A stretch of 43,707 nt of DNA from assembly GCA_036675565.1 (NCBI GenBank), contig JAKFER010000303.1:1-43707 (forward strand), in the 5' to 3' direction. The position numbers and the translations under genes are program-made. A model generated the notes under the pieces. The model was not told the DNA's origin and made no database searches. It saw nothing but the letters and a program-made list of their open reading frames with translations. This DNA is from JACCYQ01 sp036675565 (lineage in GTDB: Bacteria > Bacteroidota > Bacteroidia > Chitinophagales > Chitinophagaceae). Of the stretch, positions 1 through 9,100 are shown piece by piece (position 1 is the first letter of the stretch; the number at the start of each line of letters is the position of its first letter).

Positions 1-644
1 ATATTTATGGGCCGGCACCATTGCAACAAATTATACAGTTGCAACTGAATGTGGCCAATACAAAACTTTGCTACCCTATCCATTCTCACACCATCACAGG
101 CGAAGGTGTGTTGGTAGAAAATGATAAGTACCAGGTAAAAACATTCCGCACCAATCATCGTATAGAATGTTATGGTTTTGTTGTGAAAGAAAAACGAAAA
201 CCACGTAAACTGGTAGCCGAAAGGTTGAAACAAAATAATATCCCATTTCATTTTTACGAGAACATCCGTAACGGTGAAGATTTTATTACGGATAAAGGAG
301 AAATAATAAAGAATGAATGGCTCACGGATGAAGCGCCTAAAGGAAAAGTCTATGCTTTTTGCGGCGACACCAAATATGATGAAAGTATCATTGAACATAT
401 CCGGGATGCCGATTTGATTTACCATGAAACCACTTACCTCGATCACCTGCGCGACAGGGCTGAAGAAAGATTTCATTCTACCACTAAACAAGCTGCAACC
501 ATTGCATTAAAGGCCAATGTAAAAAAACTGCTGATCGGCCATTTTAGCTCCAAGTATGATACACTCGAAGAATTTGCAACAGAAGCCTGCGAAGTATTTC
601 CCAATACTGAACTGGCGATTGAAGGAGTAACGTACAAGGTATAG
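1..644 (+). CDS. rnz: Ribonuclease Z, 3' part (cut by window edge)
   Basis: Metallo-beta-lactamase-fold endonuclease that in this family trims the 3' end of tRNA precursors in the cytoplasm. The reading frame is already open at base 3 (IYGPAPLQQII, a typical mid-protein RNase Z segment), so the gene begins before the window. About 214 residues of a usual 300 or so are present. Visible C-terminal signatures are YHETTYL, which carries a metal-ligand region, and GHFSSKY, which contains the last conserved histidine and the SxRY-like motif. The HxHxDH metal motif would lie upstream, outside the window. A TTG at 21 is an internal codon and not the start. A tandem-repeat cassette begins seven bases after the stop. 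The family call is firm; substrate is taken from the family. Confidence 0.93.
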   Translation, partial: IYGPAPLQQIIQLQLNVANTKLCYPIHSHTITGEGVLVENDKYQVKTFRTNHRIECYGFVVKEKRKPRKLVAERLKQNNIPFHFYENIRNGEDFITDKGEIIKNEWLTDEAPKGKVYAFCGDTKYDESIIEHIRDADLIYHETTYLDHLRDRAEERFHSTTKQAATIALKANVKKLLIGHFSSKYDTLEEFATEACEVFPNTELAIEGVTYKV

Positions 645-650
645 TTGTAT

Positions 651-873
651 GTTGAATAGTTGATTGGTTGATAAGTTCTGGAATTTGGAATTGGGGATTA
701 GGAATTGGGGTGATGATCAATCGTTGTACAATAGTTGAACAATCGTTCAACAATGGTTCAACTATCACTTATACTCAACACCTAAACTCTAAACTTGTCA
801 TCCTGCCTGCCCCAAAGCATTTCGTGGGAGCCTGTCGAAGGACTAAACCCTAAACTCTAAACCCTAAACTCTC
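651..873. repeat. Composite intergenic repeat cassette 1 (modules A-B-C-D-E-D)
   Basis: This fills the 299-base gap between rnz and the S41 gene; no gene is seen in it. In order there is a period-8 module (651-681: gttgaata, gttgattg, gttgataa), a period-7 module (680-710: ggaattt, ggaattg, gggatta, ggaattg), a period-11 module (723-766, four units of the type gttcaacaatg), a short CTAAACT tract (782-796), a catcctg...gtcgaagga element (799-843), and a second CTAAACC/CTAAACT tract (844-872). The same modules recur elsewhere in the window. Confidence 0.85.
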
Positions 874-943
874 ATCCCGCCGATCATCACAATTAAATAA
901 AAATTGACTGGATTTGTTTTTAAATTGAAATAAACAAACCGGC

Positions 944-2626
944 ATGAAAAAATTATTTTCTGTCCTGGCATTCATGTTGCTGATCACATTGGCTTTTTCA
1001 CAACATGATCATGCTTCTTTAATTCAAAAGGAGGAAAAGGAAGCCCCACTCACAAAAGCCGATTGGCAATCTGATCTGAAATTTTTACAGCATACCGTAC
1101 ACAAAGACTATTCTTTTTTATTTAAGAATATTTCGGCAAAAGAATTCGACTCACTGGTCGATAAATTATACCTGGACATTCCAGGCATGCAGGATCACGA
1201 AATACTGGCAGGATTTGCACGCATTGTTTCTTCCTTTAAATATGGACATACCGATATCGGTTGGACTCAATCACCCGCTAAATTCCATGTAACACCATTC
1301 AATTTTTATTGGTTCAGCGATGGCGTTTTTGTAGAAGGAACAGACAAAAAATATGCGGCACTTGCTGGCGCAAAACTGGTAAAGGTCGAAGGCATGCCGG
1401 TTATGGAAGCGCTGGAAAAGATCAAGCCTTTGGTGCCGGCTGAAAACGACCAGTATTTTAAAGCAAACGGTCTGGATTTTCTTGCTGTGCCAGAAGCATT
1501 GCATGCGCAAAAAATCAGTCAAACACTTAAAAAATCGGTGACCTATACTTTTGAAAAAGATGGAAAAACAATGGAACAAACCATTGCAGCCGTAGCGTCT
1601 TTTCGTTTCCCCAGGCAATACGGATTTGTATCACCGGGTAAGGAATGGGTCAGTATACGTAACAGTAACAGCACTCCGCCATATCTTAAAAACCTGGAAC
1701 GGATCTACTATTTTGAATACTTTCCCAACCATAAAACCCTCTATGTAAGACATAGCCAGATACAGGATGACAGTACAGAAAACATCCCCGCATTTTACAA
1801 AAGAGTTTTTGATTTTATTGATAAAAACGAAGTTGAAAAACTGGTACTCGATTTTCGGCTGAATGGTGGCGGCAACAATTATAAAAACAAACCCGTGATT
1901 ACCGGCATTATTGAAAGCAAAAAGATCAATCAGCCAGGTAAACTTTTTGTCATCATCGGCAGGCGAACTTTTTCTGCATGTCAAAACATGGTGAATGAAT
2001 TAAGCAATTATACCAATGCACTGTTTGTAGGTGAACCAACTTCAGAAAATATTAATTTCTTCGGAGATAACAGAAAGGTTGAATTACCAAAAAGCAAATT
2101 GCCTGTCTATCTTTCATTTGCATGGTGGCAGGATAAACCACAATGGGAAAATGCGCCCTGGCTGGCCCCCCATCTTGCAATAGACATGAGCTTTGAAGAT
2201 TATAAAACCAATAAAGATCCTGTGCTGGATGCATGTCTTCAGTTTGAAGGCAGTGACATTGTACTTGATCCCATAAATCATTTAAAAGATTTATTTATGG
2301 CAGGTAAGCTGGATTTGGTTGAATCTGAAGCAAAAAAAATGGTAGCCGATCCCAGGTACAAGTTTGTAAATTTTGAAAGTAAAATAAACAGATCGGGTTA
2401 TGATCTGATCAATAATAATCAACTTGCTTCTGCACTATATGTATTTGAATTGAATGCAAAACTTTTTCCTGCATCAGCCAATGTATGGGATAGCCTGGCA
2501 GAAGCCTATTGGAAATCAAAAAATAAAGAAAAAGCGATTGAATATTATAACAAAGCTATAACTCTCGATCCGGATGGCGTCACCGGTGCCAATGCAAGGG
2601 AAATGCTGAAGCGAATCAAACAGTAA
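944..2626 (+). CDS. Exported S41-like peptidase with C-terminal TPR
   Basis: 560 residues starting with a clear signal peptide (MKKLFSVLAFMLLITLAFSQ), so the protein is exported to the periplasm or envelope. The central and C-terminal part resembles the tail-specific protease (S41) fold: LVLDFRLNGGG at about 300-310 corresponds to the conserved beta-strand and glycine turn, and RTFSACQN places a candidate nucleophile at Ser344. I cannot identify the general-base lysine usually found about 25 residues later, so activity is not assured. A PDZ-like segment may lie around 125-165. A TPR-type helix pair (WDSLAEAYWKSKNKEKA, about 515-545) closes the protein, an arrangement common on Bacteroidota exported hydrolases. 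Substrate unknown. It stands alone between two repeat cassettes. Confidence 0.8.
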   Translation: MKKLFSVLAFMLLITLAFSQHDHASLIQKEEKEAPLTKADWQSDLKFLQHTVHKDYSFLFKNISAKEFDSLVDKLYLDIPGMQDHEILAGFARIVSSFKYGHTDIGWTQSPAKFHVTPFNFYWFSDGVFVEGTDKKYAALAGAKLVKVEGMPVMEALEKIKPLVPAENDQYFKANGLDFLAVPEALHAQKISQTLKKSVTYTFEKDGKTMEQTIAAVASFRFPRQYGFVSPGKEWVSIRNSNSTPPYLKNLERIYYFEYFPNHKTLYVRHSQIQDDSTENIPAFYKRVFDFIDKNEVEKLVLDFRLNGGGNNYKNKPVITGIIESKKINQPGKLFVIIGRRTFSACQNMVNELSNYTNALFVGEPTSENINFFGDNRKVELPKSKLPVYLSFAWWQDKPQWENAPWLAPHLAIDMSFEDYKTNKDPVLDACLQFEGSDIVLDPINHLKDLFMAGKLDLVESEAKKMVADPRYKFVNFESKINRSGYDLINNNQLASALYVFELNAKLFPASANVWDSLAEAYWKSKNKEKAIEYYNKAITLDPDGVTGANAREMLKRIKQ

Positions 2627-2629
2627 AAA

Positions 2630-2849
2630 GTTGATTAGTTGATTAGTTGACAAGTTCTGGTAATTGGAATTTGGAATTAGGAATTAGGCCTGTTAATCCA
2701 AAAGCCAAAAAAGATCTAACTCTAATATTTTATCAATAATGTTTTCCCAAGCTTTTAAACACTTAAACCTAGATTCAGGAATTGATTTATGATCGTTTGT
2801 TCTAAACAACTAAACGACTCAACATCTAAACTCTAAACCCTAAACTTTA
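2630..2849. repeat. Composite intergenic repeat cassette 2 (modules A-B ... D)
   Basis: Three base pairs after the S41 stop codon a period-8 module starts (2630-2660: gttgatta, gttgatta, gttgacaa, gttctgg). It is followed by a period-7 module (2666-2690: ggaattt, ggaatta, ggaatta). After about 135 bases of unstructured AT-rich DNA comes a CTAAACT/CTAAACC tract (2826-2849), which abuts the 3' end of the convergent esterase gene. The period-11 module is absent here. No gene or clear terminator hairpin is seen. Confidence 0.8.
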
Positions 2850-2853
2850 AATA

Positions 2854-4089
2854 TCACTCGACCATCCAGCAATAAAAAAAAGGAAATTCTTTTCTCCAGG
2901 CCGATTCATGGTGGCGACCTTCGGCACGGATAACAGAAGTCATTTCCGCCCGGGATACAGTATTCATTGATTCAAAAATGCGGAGCATATCGGGAACCAT
3001 TTCTTCACCTTCCAGCATACCTGCGTGAAAATAAAGCCGGGTTTTCACCTTCTTACCCTTATCCTTAACCGCTTTTTCAATGTCCGGCGCTATCCAGAAT
3101 GCAGGAGAAAAAATACCGGCCGCACCAAAGCTGCGCGGATATTTCAATACTGTGTATAATGAAATTAAACCACCCATAGAACTGCCTGCGATAAACTGGT
3201 CTTTCCTTTTGCGGCTTACCGGGTAATGTTTATTTATATATGGTTTCAATGTTTTAACGAGGAATTCCGCATAGGCATCCCCTTCACCCTTGCCAAATCT
3301 TTCCATGTTATAAGGAGAATATTCATTCATCCTTTTATCGCCGCCATTATCAATAGCAACCACCATGATTTCCCGGCAACCTGTTCCCAGGGTGTCAAGG
3401 GCTTCATCTATACCCCACTCGCCTGAATAAGAACTGGCTTCATCAAAAATATTTTGTCCATCATGCATATACAATACCGGGTATTTTTTGCCTGAGGTTT
3501 CATAATTCGCCGGCAGATAGATCCAGACCCTGCGTGTACGGTTTAATTGTGGAATGAAAAAAGCAGAGTCCATGATTTTCACTTGTGCATTAGCGGTAGA
3601 TCGAACCGGTGAAGCTTCAAAATGGTCGGCCCAATCATCCACGACCAGGTCAACCTGCATGTCTTTTGTTACTTCAATGATCCTGTTGGGCAAACTTGCA
3701 CCCTCTTTAGCCGTTTCTCCTGTATTCCATCCTCCTCTTGTCAATTTGAACTCATGATTACCCGCCGGTAAGGAAACTTTTAATATAAATTGATGATCAT
3801 CTTTTTTAATGAATTGATAATCCGGATGTTTTGGATTCCAATTGTTGAATGAACCTGCAAGATATAAGTCAGATGCTGCCGGTTGATAAGAAGGAAATTT
3901 GGTAACCCGGAAAGTTACCTGGTGTTGCGCAAACAAATTAAAAACCCAAAACAATGATGCGATGCACAGGCAGGATTTCTTTATCAAAGTTGCTATTTTA
4001 GTTTGTTTCGGATAATTGTTGGAGTTTGAAGTTTCGAGTTTCGAGTTCTGAATTTTAATCTTTTCTTTCGGGTTTAAATTACTAAACAT
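2854..4089 (-). CDS. Exported alpha/beta-hydrolase esterase with N-terminal glycogen-binding-like domain
   Basis: Esterase of the Fes/IroE/feruloyl-esterase-like alpha/beta hydrolase group. The nucleophile elbow is AGSSMGG (Ser304 in the longest frame) and a late GRHHESAW supplies the likely catalytic histidine (His394). Before it, about residues 56-145, is an immunoglobulin-like domain of the CBM48/AMPK-glycogen-binding type (LYLAGSFNNWNPK). The coordinates give the longest frame, but its first 34 codons run through tandem repeat DNA (4023-4050) and precede the hydrophobic signal peptide. A TTG codon at 3985-3987 gives IKKSCLCIASLFWVFNLFAQ right after the start and is the better start. The natural ester is unknown; sugar-ester or siderophore-ester hydrolysis are both possible. 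Not evidently in an operon with dapA, since repeat DNA separates them. Confidence 0.85.
   Translation of the reverse strand: MFSNLNPKEKIKIQNSKLETSNSNNYPKQTKIATLIKKSCLCIASLFWVFNLFAQHQVTFRVTKFPSYQPAASDLYLAGSFNNWNPKHPDYQFIKKDDHQFILKVSLPAGNHEFKLTRGGWNTGETAKEGASLPNRIIEVTKDMQVDLVVDDWADHFEASPVRSTANAQVKIMDSAFFIPQLNRTRRVWIYLPANYETSGKKYPVLYMHDGQNIFDEASSYSGEWGIDEALDTLGTGCREIMVVAIDNGGDKRMNEYSPYNMERFGKGEGDAYAEFLVKTLKPYINKHYPVSRKRKDQFIAGSSMGGLISLYTVLKYPRSFGAAGIFSPAFWIAPDIEKAVKDKGKKVKTRLYFHAGMLEGEEMVPDMLRIFESMNTVSRAEMTSVIRAEGRHHESAWRKEFPFFYCWMVE
4023..4050. repeat. Period-7 tandem repeat (agtttcg type)
   Basis: Four consecutive 7-base units (agtttga, agtttcg, agtttcg, agttctg) lie inside the 5' extension of the esterase reading frame. 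Their character matches the other period-7 intergenic modules of this genome, which argues that this stretch is not coding and that the esterase starts downstream at the TTG at 3987. Confidence 0.6.
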
Positions 4090-4178
4090 CTAAACAACTA
4101 AACATCTAAACACTAAACCCTAAACTTGTCATCCTGAGCTTGTCGAAGGACTAAACCCTAAACTCTAAACATCTAACC
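4082..4178. repeat. CTAAAC tracts flanking a catcctgagcttgtcgaagga element
   Basis: A CTAAACN tract (4082-4128) is followed by the 22-base element catcctgagcttgtcgaagga plus c (4130-4151) and a second CTAAACC/CTAAACT tract from 4151. The tract runs into the dapA stop codon: the CTA at 4173-4175, which is TAG on the minus strand, belongs to a degenerate repeat unit. The same tract-element-tract arrangement occurs at 782-872. Confidence 0.8.
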
Positions 4179-5072
4179 CTGCACTTCAGGTTCTCCTTTT
4201 GAAAGATAAGCCTTTACTTTTCTATGTAATGATTCGCTTAAGGGTACCAGTGGTAAACGAAAATTATTTTGAATCAATCCCATCTCAGTTAAAAATGCTT
4301 TAACACCGGCCGGGTTATTTTCTGCAAATAAAAGATCAAAACATCCTACCAACTGGTTGTGCAGGATCCTGGCCTGGTACAAATTGCCATCTAAGGCCGA
4401 CCGAACCATTTCTGAAAATTCTTTGGGGAAACAATTGGAGGCCACACTGATTACGCCATCCATACCCAAGGCAATCAGTGGAAAAGCCAGGTGATCATCA
4501 CCGCTCACTGCCAGGAAATCTTCCGGTTTATCCCGCATGATGTGCATGCATTGAACCATGTTACCACTCGCTTCTTTAATACCACAAATATTGGGAACCT
4601 GGGATAAACGCAAAGTAGTTTCTGCGGTAATATTACTTCCGGTTCTGCCTGGCACATTATATAAAATAACAGGTTTCAGAGATACTTCGGCAATGGCTTT
4701 ATAATGCTGGTATATGCCCTCCTGCGAAGGCTTGTTATAATATGGACTGGCACTGAGTACGGCACTTACCTCGTGCATGGGTAAGGCTTCCATTTCTTTG
4801 ATAACAGCACTGGTGTTATTTCCACCAACACCAACCACAATGGGTAATTTGCCATCATTCGCTTTTAAGGTAAATTCCAGCAAAGCCTTTTTTTCATCTA
4901 AGTTCAATACCGGCGTTTCACCGGTTGTGCCTAATACAACCAGGTATTCTACTCCACCATCAATATTAAAATTGATCAGTTTATGCAATGCCTCAAAATC
5001 TATAGATCCATCTTGCTTAAATGGCGTTACCAATGCAGTACCTGTTCCTCTTAACTGATCGCGGGTGATCAT
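4173..5072 (-). CDS. dapA: 4-hydroxy-tetrahydrodipicolinate synthase
   Basis: Cytoplasmic class I aldolase that condenses pyruvate with aspartate semialdehyde, the first committed step of lysine and diaminopimelate synthesis. The 299-residue length is normal. The Schiff-base lysine is Lys166 in GIKEASGN, the catalytic tyrosine is Tyr138 in LYNVPGRTG with Arg143 for carboxylate binding, and the GTTGE loop (48-52) supplies the conserved threonines. The start is 32 bases after the accA stop, so the two are probably cotranscribed as accA-dapA. The stop codon lies inside a CTAAAC-type repeat tract. A paralogue acting on N-acetylneuraminate is unlikely given the length and the DapA-type motifs. Confidence 0.96.
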   Translation of the reverse strand: MITRDQLRGTGTALVTPFKQDGSIDFEALHKLINFNIDGGVEYLVVLGTTGETPVLNLDEKKALLEFTLKANDGKLPIVVGVGGNNTSAVIKEMEALPMHEVSAVLSASPYYNKPSQEGIYQHYKAIAEVSLKPVILYNVPGRTGSNITAETTLRLSQVPNICGIKEASGNMVQCMHIMRDKPEDFLAVSGDDHLAFPLIALGMDGVISVASNCFPKEFSEMVRSALDGNLYQARILHNQLVGCFDLLFAENNPAGVKAFLTEMGLIQNNFRLPLVPLSESLHRKVKAYLSKGEPEVQG

Positions 5073-5104
5073 ATATATAAATTAACCTTTTAAAAAATTT
5101 TGAA

Positions 5105-6088
5105 TTATTGCTTCACTGGCAGTTCGTCATAAAATCCCATGCGACCAAATTTTTCAATCCGGTCTGTAACTCTTTTTTCTGCAGGAATTTGTTTCAGATC
5201 GCGAATCACCGGCATCAGGAATTCTTTTACGATTCTTGCAGATTCGTCATAATCCCAATGGGCGCCACCAATAGGTTCGGGAATAATGCCATCGATCAAT
5301 CCAAATCCGAGCATCTTATCAGCAGTAAGTCTTAACTGCTCCGCGGCTGTTTCTTTATTATCCCAACTACGCCACAAAATAGATGAACAACTTTCAGGAC
5401 TGATAACAGTGTACCAGGTGTTTTCCATCATAAAAACTTTATCGCCCACACCAATACCTAATGCGCCACCAGATGCGCCTTCGCCTATGATGACACAAAC
5501 AACCGGAACTTTAAGGCGGATCATTTCATAAATATTACGTGCAATGGCTTCACCTTGTCCCCGCTCTTCAGCTTCCAGTCCCGGAAATGCGCCGGGTGTA
5601 TCAATCAGGGTGATCACCGGTTTATTAAATTTCTCGGCCAACCGCATTAAGCGCAATGCTTTACGGTAACCTTCCGGGTTAGCCATTCCAAAATTGCGCA
5701 TCTGCCGCATTTTGGTGTTGATGCCTTTTTGCTGGCCGATGATCATCACCGTTTCCCCGTCAATGGTGGCAAAACCACCAACCATGGCCTTATCATCTTT
5801 TACATTCCGATCGCCATGCAATTCAATAAAATTCGTGGTCATTTTCTCCACGTATTTCATCGTATAGGGCCGGTCAGGATGCCTGCTTAACTGCACTCTT
5901 TGCCAGCTGCTTAAATGAGCCGTGATCTCTCTTCGTTTTTCTAAAATATTTGCTTCCAGTTTTTGGATAGAATCTCCAAGATCAATTTTGGTCTTTTCCT
6001 GTCGCTGCCGCATGGCCATTATTTCATCAATCAATTCTTTGATTGGTTTTTCAAAATCCAGGAATTGCCTGTTGGTTTTAAATGTCAT
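5105..6088 (-). CDS. accA: Acetyl-CoA carboxylase carboxyltransferase subunit alpha
   Basis: One half of the carboxyltransferase that moves the carboxyl group from carboxybiotin to acetyl-CoA to give malonyl-CoA for fatty acid synthesis; it works with AccD in the cytoplasm. The 327-residue length is normal. The N-terminal helical stretch (LDFEKPIKELIDEI) is followed by the crotonase-like carboxyltransferase domain with the glycine-rich oxyanion segments IGEGASGGALGIGVGD and PGAFPGLEAEERGQGEA. LHGDRNVKDDKAMVGG is also typical of AccA. No accD, accB or accC lies nearby. It is 83 bases downstream of the treS fusion gene and 32 bases upstream of dapA, so this may be a loose treS-accA-dapA transcription unit. 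Confidence 0.97.
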   Translation of the reverse strand: MTFKTNRQFLDFEKPIKELIDEIMAMRQRQEKTKIDLGDSIQKLEANILEKRREITAHLSSWQRVQLSRHPDRPYTMKYVEKMTTNFIELHGDRNVKDDKAMVGGFATIDGETVMIIGQQKGINTKMRQMRNFGMANPEGYRKALRLMRLAEKFNKPVITLIDTPGAFPGLEAEERGQGEAIARNIYEMIRLKVPVVCVIIGEGASGGALGIGVGDKVFMMENTWYTVISPESCSSILWRSWDNKETAAEQLRLTADKMLGFGLIDGIIPEPIGGAHWDYDESARIVKEFLMPVIRDLKQIPAEKRVTDRIEKFGRMGFYDELPVKQ

Positions 6089-6171
6089 ATTTATTGAATG
6101 GTAAGCGGTAAAATTAAGGATTAATCATTTATGTAAACCTAACACAACCTGCCTGCTCTTTCCGCGAAAAT

Positions 6172-9100
6172 TTATTGGTCCATCATTTTTTTCATCAACC
6201 GGATGGGAACGCCTGACCATTCGGGCCTGTAAATAATTTCACTTTGCAGGCTCTGTAATGTTTTTTCCATCAGGTAAGTATTTAACAGGATGCTCATATC
6301 TTCTTTATTATCCGGAACCAGTTCGGTATGTTGTACTTTATCCAGGTAAGACTTCACAAAAATGCCTGACACATGATAAGCCCACAGATCGGCAGCATTA
6401 AATAATTTGTTTACATCATCGGCATGATATTCATTATTCATCCAGATACCTTCATATGCCGCATAATAGAATGCACGTACAATACCCGCCACATCCCGCA
6501 ACGGGGAACGCTTCAACCGTCTTTCACTGTAACTGCGCAACGGGTCGCCGGCAAATCCTAAAAACATCAGGTCCTTACCCGTAAACAGCACCTGTTCCAG
6601 GTTGAAATTTCCATGGATACGGATCTTCCAGGTGTCCATTTTTTTATGATAGATACGTTTCATGCTGTTTAACACTTCATCCCTCCTGGCAAAAATACTT
6701 TCCGCATCCTCCCTGAAAATAGCCGGCACATTGGCCATTTTTTGTGAACCTGTCTGGTAAGTACTTCTTACAAGTGTTAAGAAACCGGCATACAGTGAAC
6801 GCTGGTAATGCAATGAGAATTCTTCAGGAACAAAATCTTTTTCAGTGGGATTGGTAGAAAGTGCCAGGTGCATTTCTGCCATTCTTTCACCGAGTAAACG
6901 GCAGGAGTCCGCAACCTGTAATCCCAATACTTCCTGCAGCTGGGGTGATAACTGTTCATAACCTAACGGGTAACCATAAACGCCTTTTTCAACTGCATCA
7001 GGCAACTGCTTTTGAAAAGCCTGCAATCTTTCATAGTAATCTTTAACCCTTTCCAGCATATACTGCCGGCCATTGATATTATTTTCAACCATATCCTGCA
7101 CCATCGCCAGGGGGATTTTTGCCCCGGGTAATCGCCATTCAATGAGTCCCTTGAATTTGGGTGTATATTTGAAACGATTATCTTCTGTCAGGTACCGGGT
7201 AATTTCTATATCCGGGTTCACCGATTGATCTACCAGCCGGAAAATTTTAATGATATAATGATTATCAAAAGCAATGATCGTCCTGTTTTTTCCTGATGAC
7301 AACCATTTTGGCCTGGTATCGGTATCGTTTTTAGCAAATTTCTTTACGTCACGGGATCCGTTAAAATACACTTCCTGGTCCTTCAATTCAATTGACTGCC
7401 CTTTGGCAATGCGGGACATGAGTGCTTTCTGGTAACGGGACAAATAAACTGCATCGCATAAATAACCTTCCTTTCCATCTACCACCAAACGGGCCATCAT
7501 GCCCTGGGGATGATGTTGCTGCATGTAATCAGCCTCCATTCCTTTTGCAAATAGAAGCGGTAAATGATAAACCTGTGGCAAGCCCGTTTCATACCCAACT
7601 TCTACCAATAAAATATAAGCATGATCATCTTCTATAGGCATATAAACATGATGGATAACCGAAAAACTGCGAACGATCTTGTAGCGCCCTTCAAACCAGG
7701 TTGTACTTTTTAAATACCGCGGAATGATGGTTTCCAGTTGACTCATAGAATGATTCAATAAGAGCTCTTTCCACTTTGAAATTTCCAGTTCCGGCAGTTC
7801 AGCACTGATCAGTTCCGTTTCAGGTGTTTTCTTTAATTCATACCAATCGTAGGCATACGGACTCAATGTGAAGAAATAAGGGACATCCTCTTTCACCATA
7901 GGAAAACTGTTCTGGCTGAAAACTTCAACAGGCGTCATTCCTTTGTATTCGTGAAGATCAATTTCCGCTGGTTGTGCATACCGGCTCAGGTTTACGATAA
8001 CCAGGATGATCTCATCGCCATAACTTCTTGTAAAGGCCAGCACTTTGGGATTATCCAGGTTCAGGAATTTCATATCGCCCCTGCTGAATGCTTTAAATCT
8101 TTTACGCATAGCAATAATGCGTTTCATGAACCACAACAAGGAAGAAGGATTTCTTCTCTGTGTTTCTACATTCACCGATTCATAATGATATTCCGGATCC
8201 AGTATAACGGGCAGGTATAACCGTTGTGGATTGGCTTCCGAAAAACCGGCGTTCCTGTCCGGCGACCACTGCATCGGTGTTCGCACACCGTCCCGGTCAC
8301 CCAGGTAATAATTATCACCCATACCAATTTCATCACCGTAATAAATAACGGGTGTACCGCTTAAAGAAAAAAGCAGGCAATTCATGAGTTCAATCTTGCG
8401 CCGGTTATTTTCCATCAACGGTCCCAACCGGTGCCTGATACCCAGGTTGATCCTTGCCTTAGGGTCTTTTGCATACACTTTATACATGTAATCTCTTTCC
8501 TCGTCAGTTACCATCTCAAGGGTCAGCTCATCATGATTGCGTAAAAATATTGCCCACTGGCATGTATCCGGAATCGTGGGCGTCTGGTCAAAAATATCAG
8601 TGATCGGATAACGGTTCTCCATTTGCAAAGCCATGAACATCCGTGGCATGACGGGGAAATGATAATTCATATGACATTCATCGCCATCACCAAAATAGGA
8701 AGCTGAATCTTCCGGCCACATATTGGCTTCAGCCAGCAAAACCGTTCCCGGGAAATATTCATCCACATGCTGTCTTAACTTTTTCAGGTAGGTATGGGTT
8801 TCAGGCAGGTTCTCGCCATTGGTACCTTCTCGTTCAAACAGGTATGGAACCGCATCCAGCCGGAATCCATCAACACCTAACTTACACCAATAGTCGATAA
8901 TTTTAAAAACCTCTTCCTGCACTCTTGGATTATCATAATTCAAATCGGGCTGGTGATGAAAAAATCGGTGCCAGTAATATTGTTGTGCCACTCCGTCCCA
9001 GGTCCAGTTTGATACTTCAAAATCCTGGAAAATAATACGCACATCCTTGAAACGTGTGGGGTCATCAGACCAAACAAAAAAATCCCTTTCGGGTGAACCT

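Noticed and set aside
723..766. Period-11 GTTCAAC repeats as a CRISPR array or tRNA TPsiC arm
   Set aside because: Units are 11 bases with no spacers, and no cloverleaf can be drawn around the GTTCAAC segments; neither CRISPR nor tRNA.
544..768. Minus-strand frame over the rnz 3' end and repeat cassette
   Set aside because: It translates tandem repeat DNA and the reverse of rnz; the peptide is repeat-derived low complexity.
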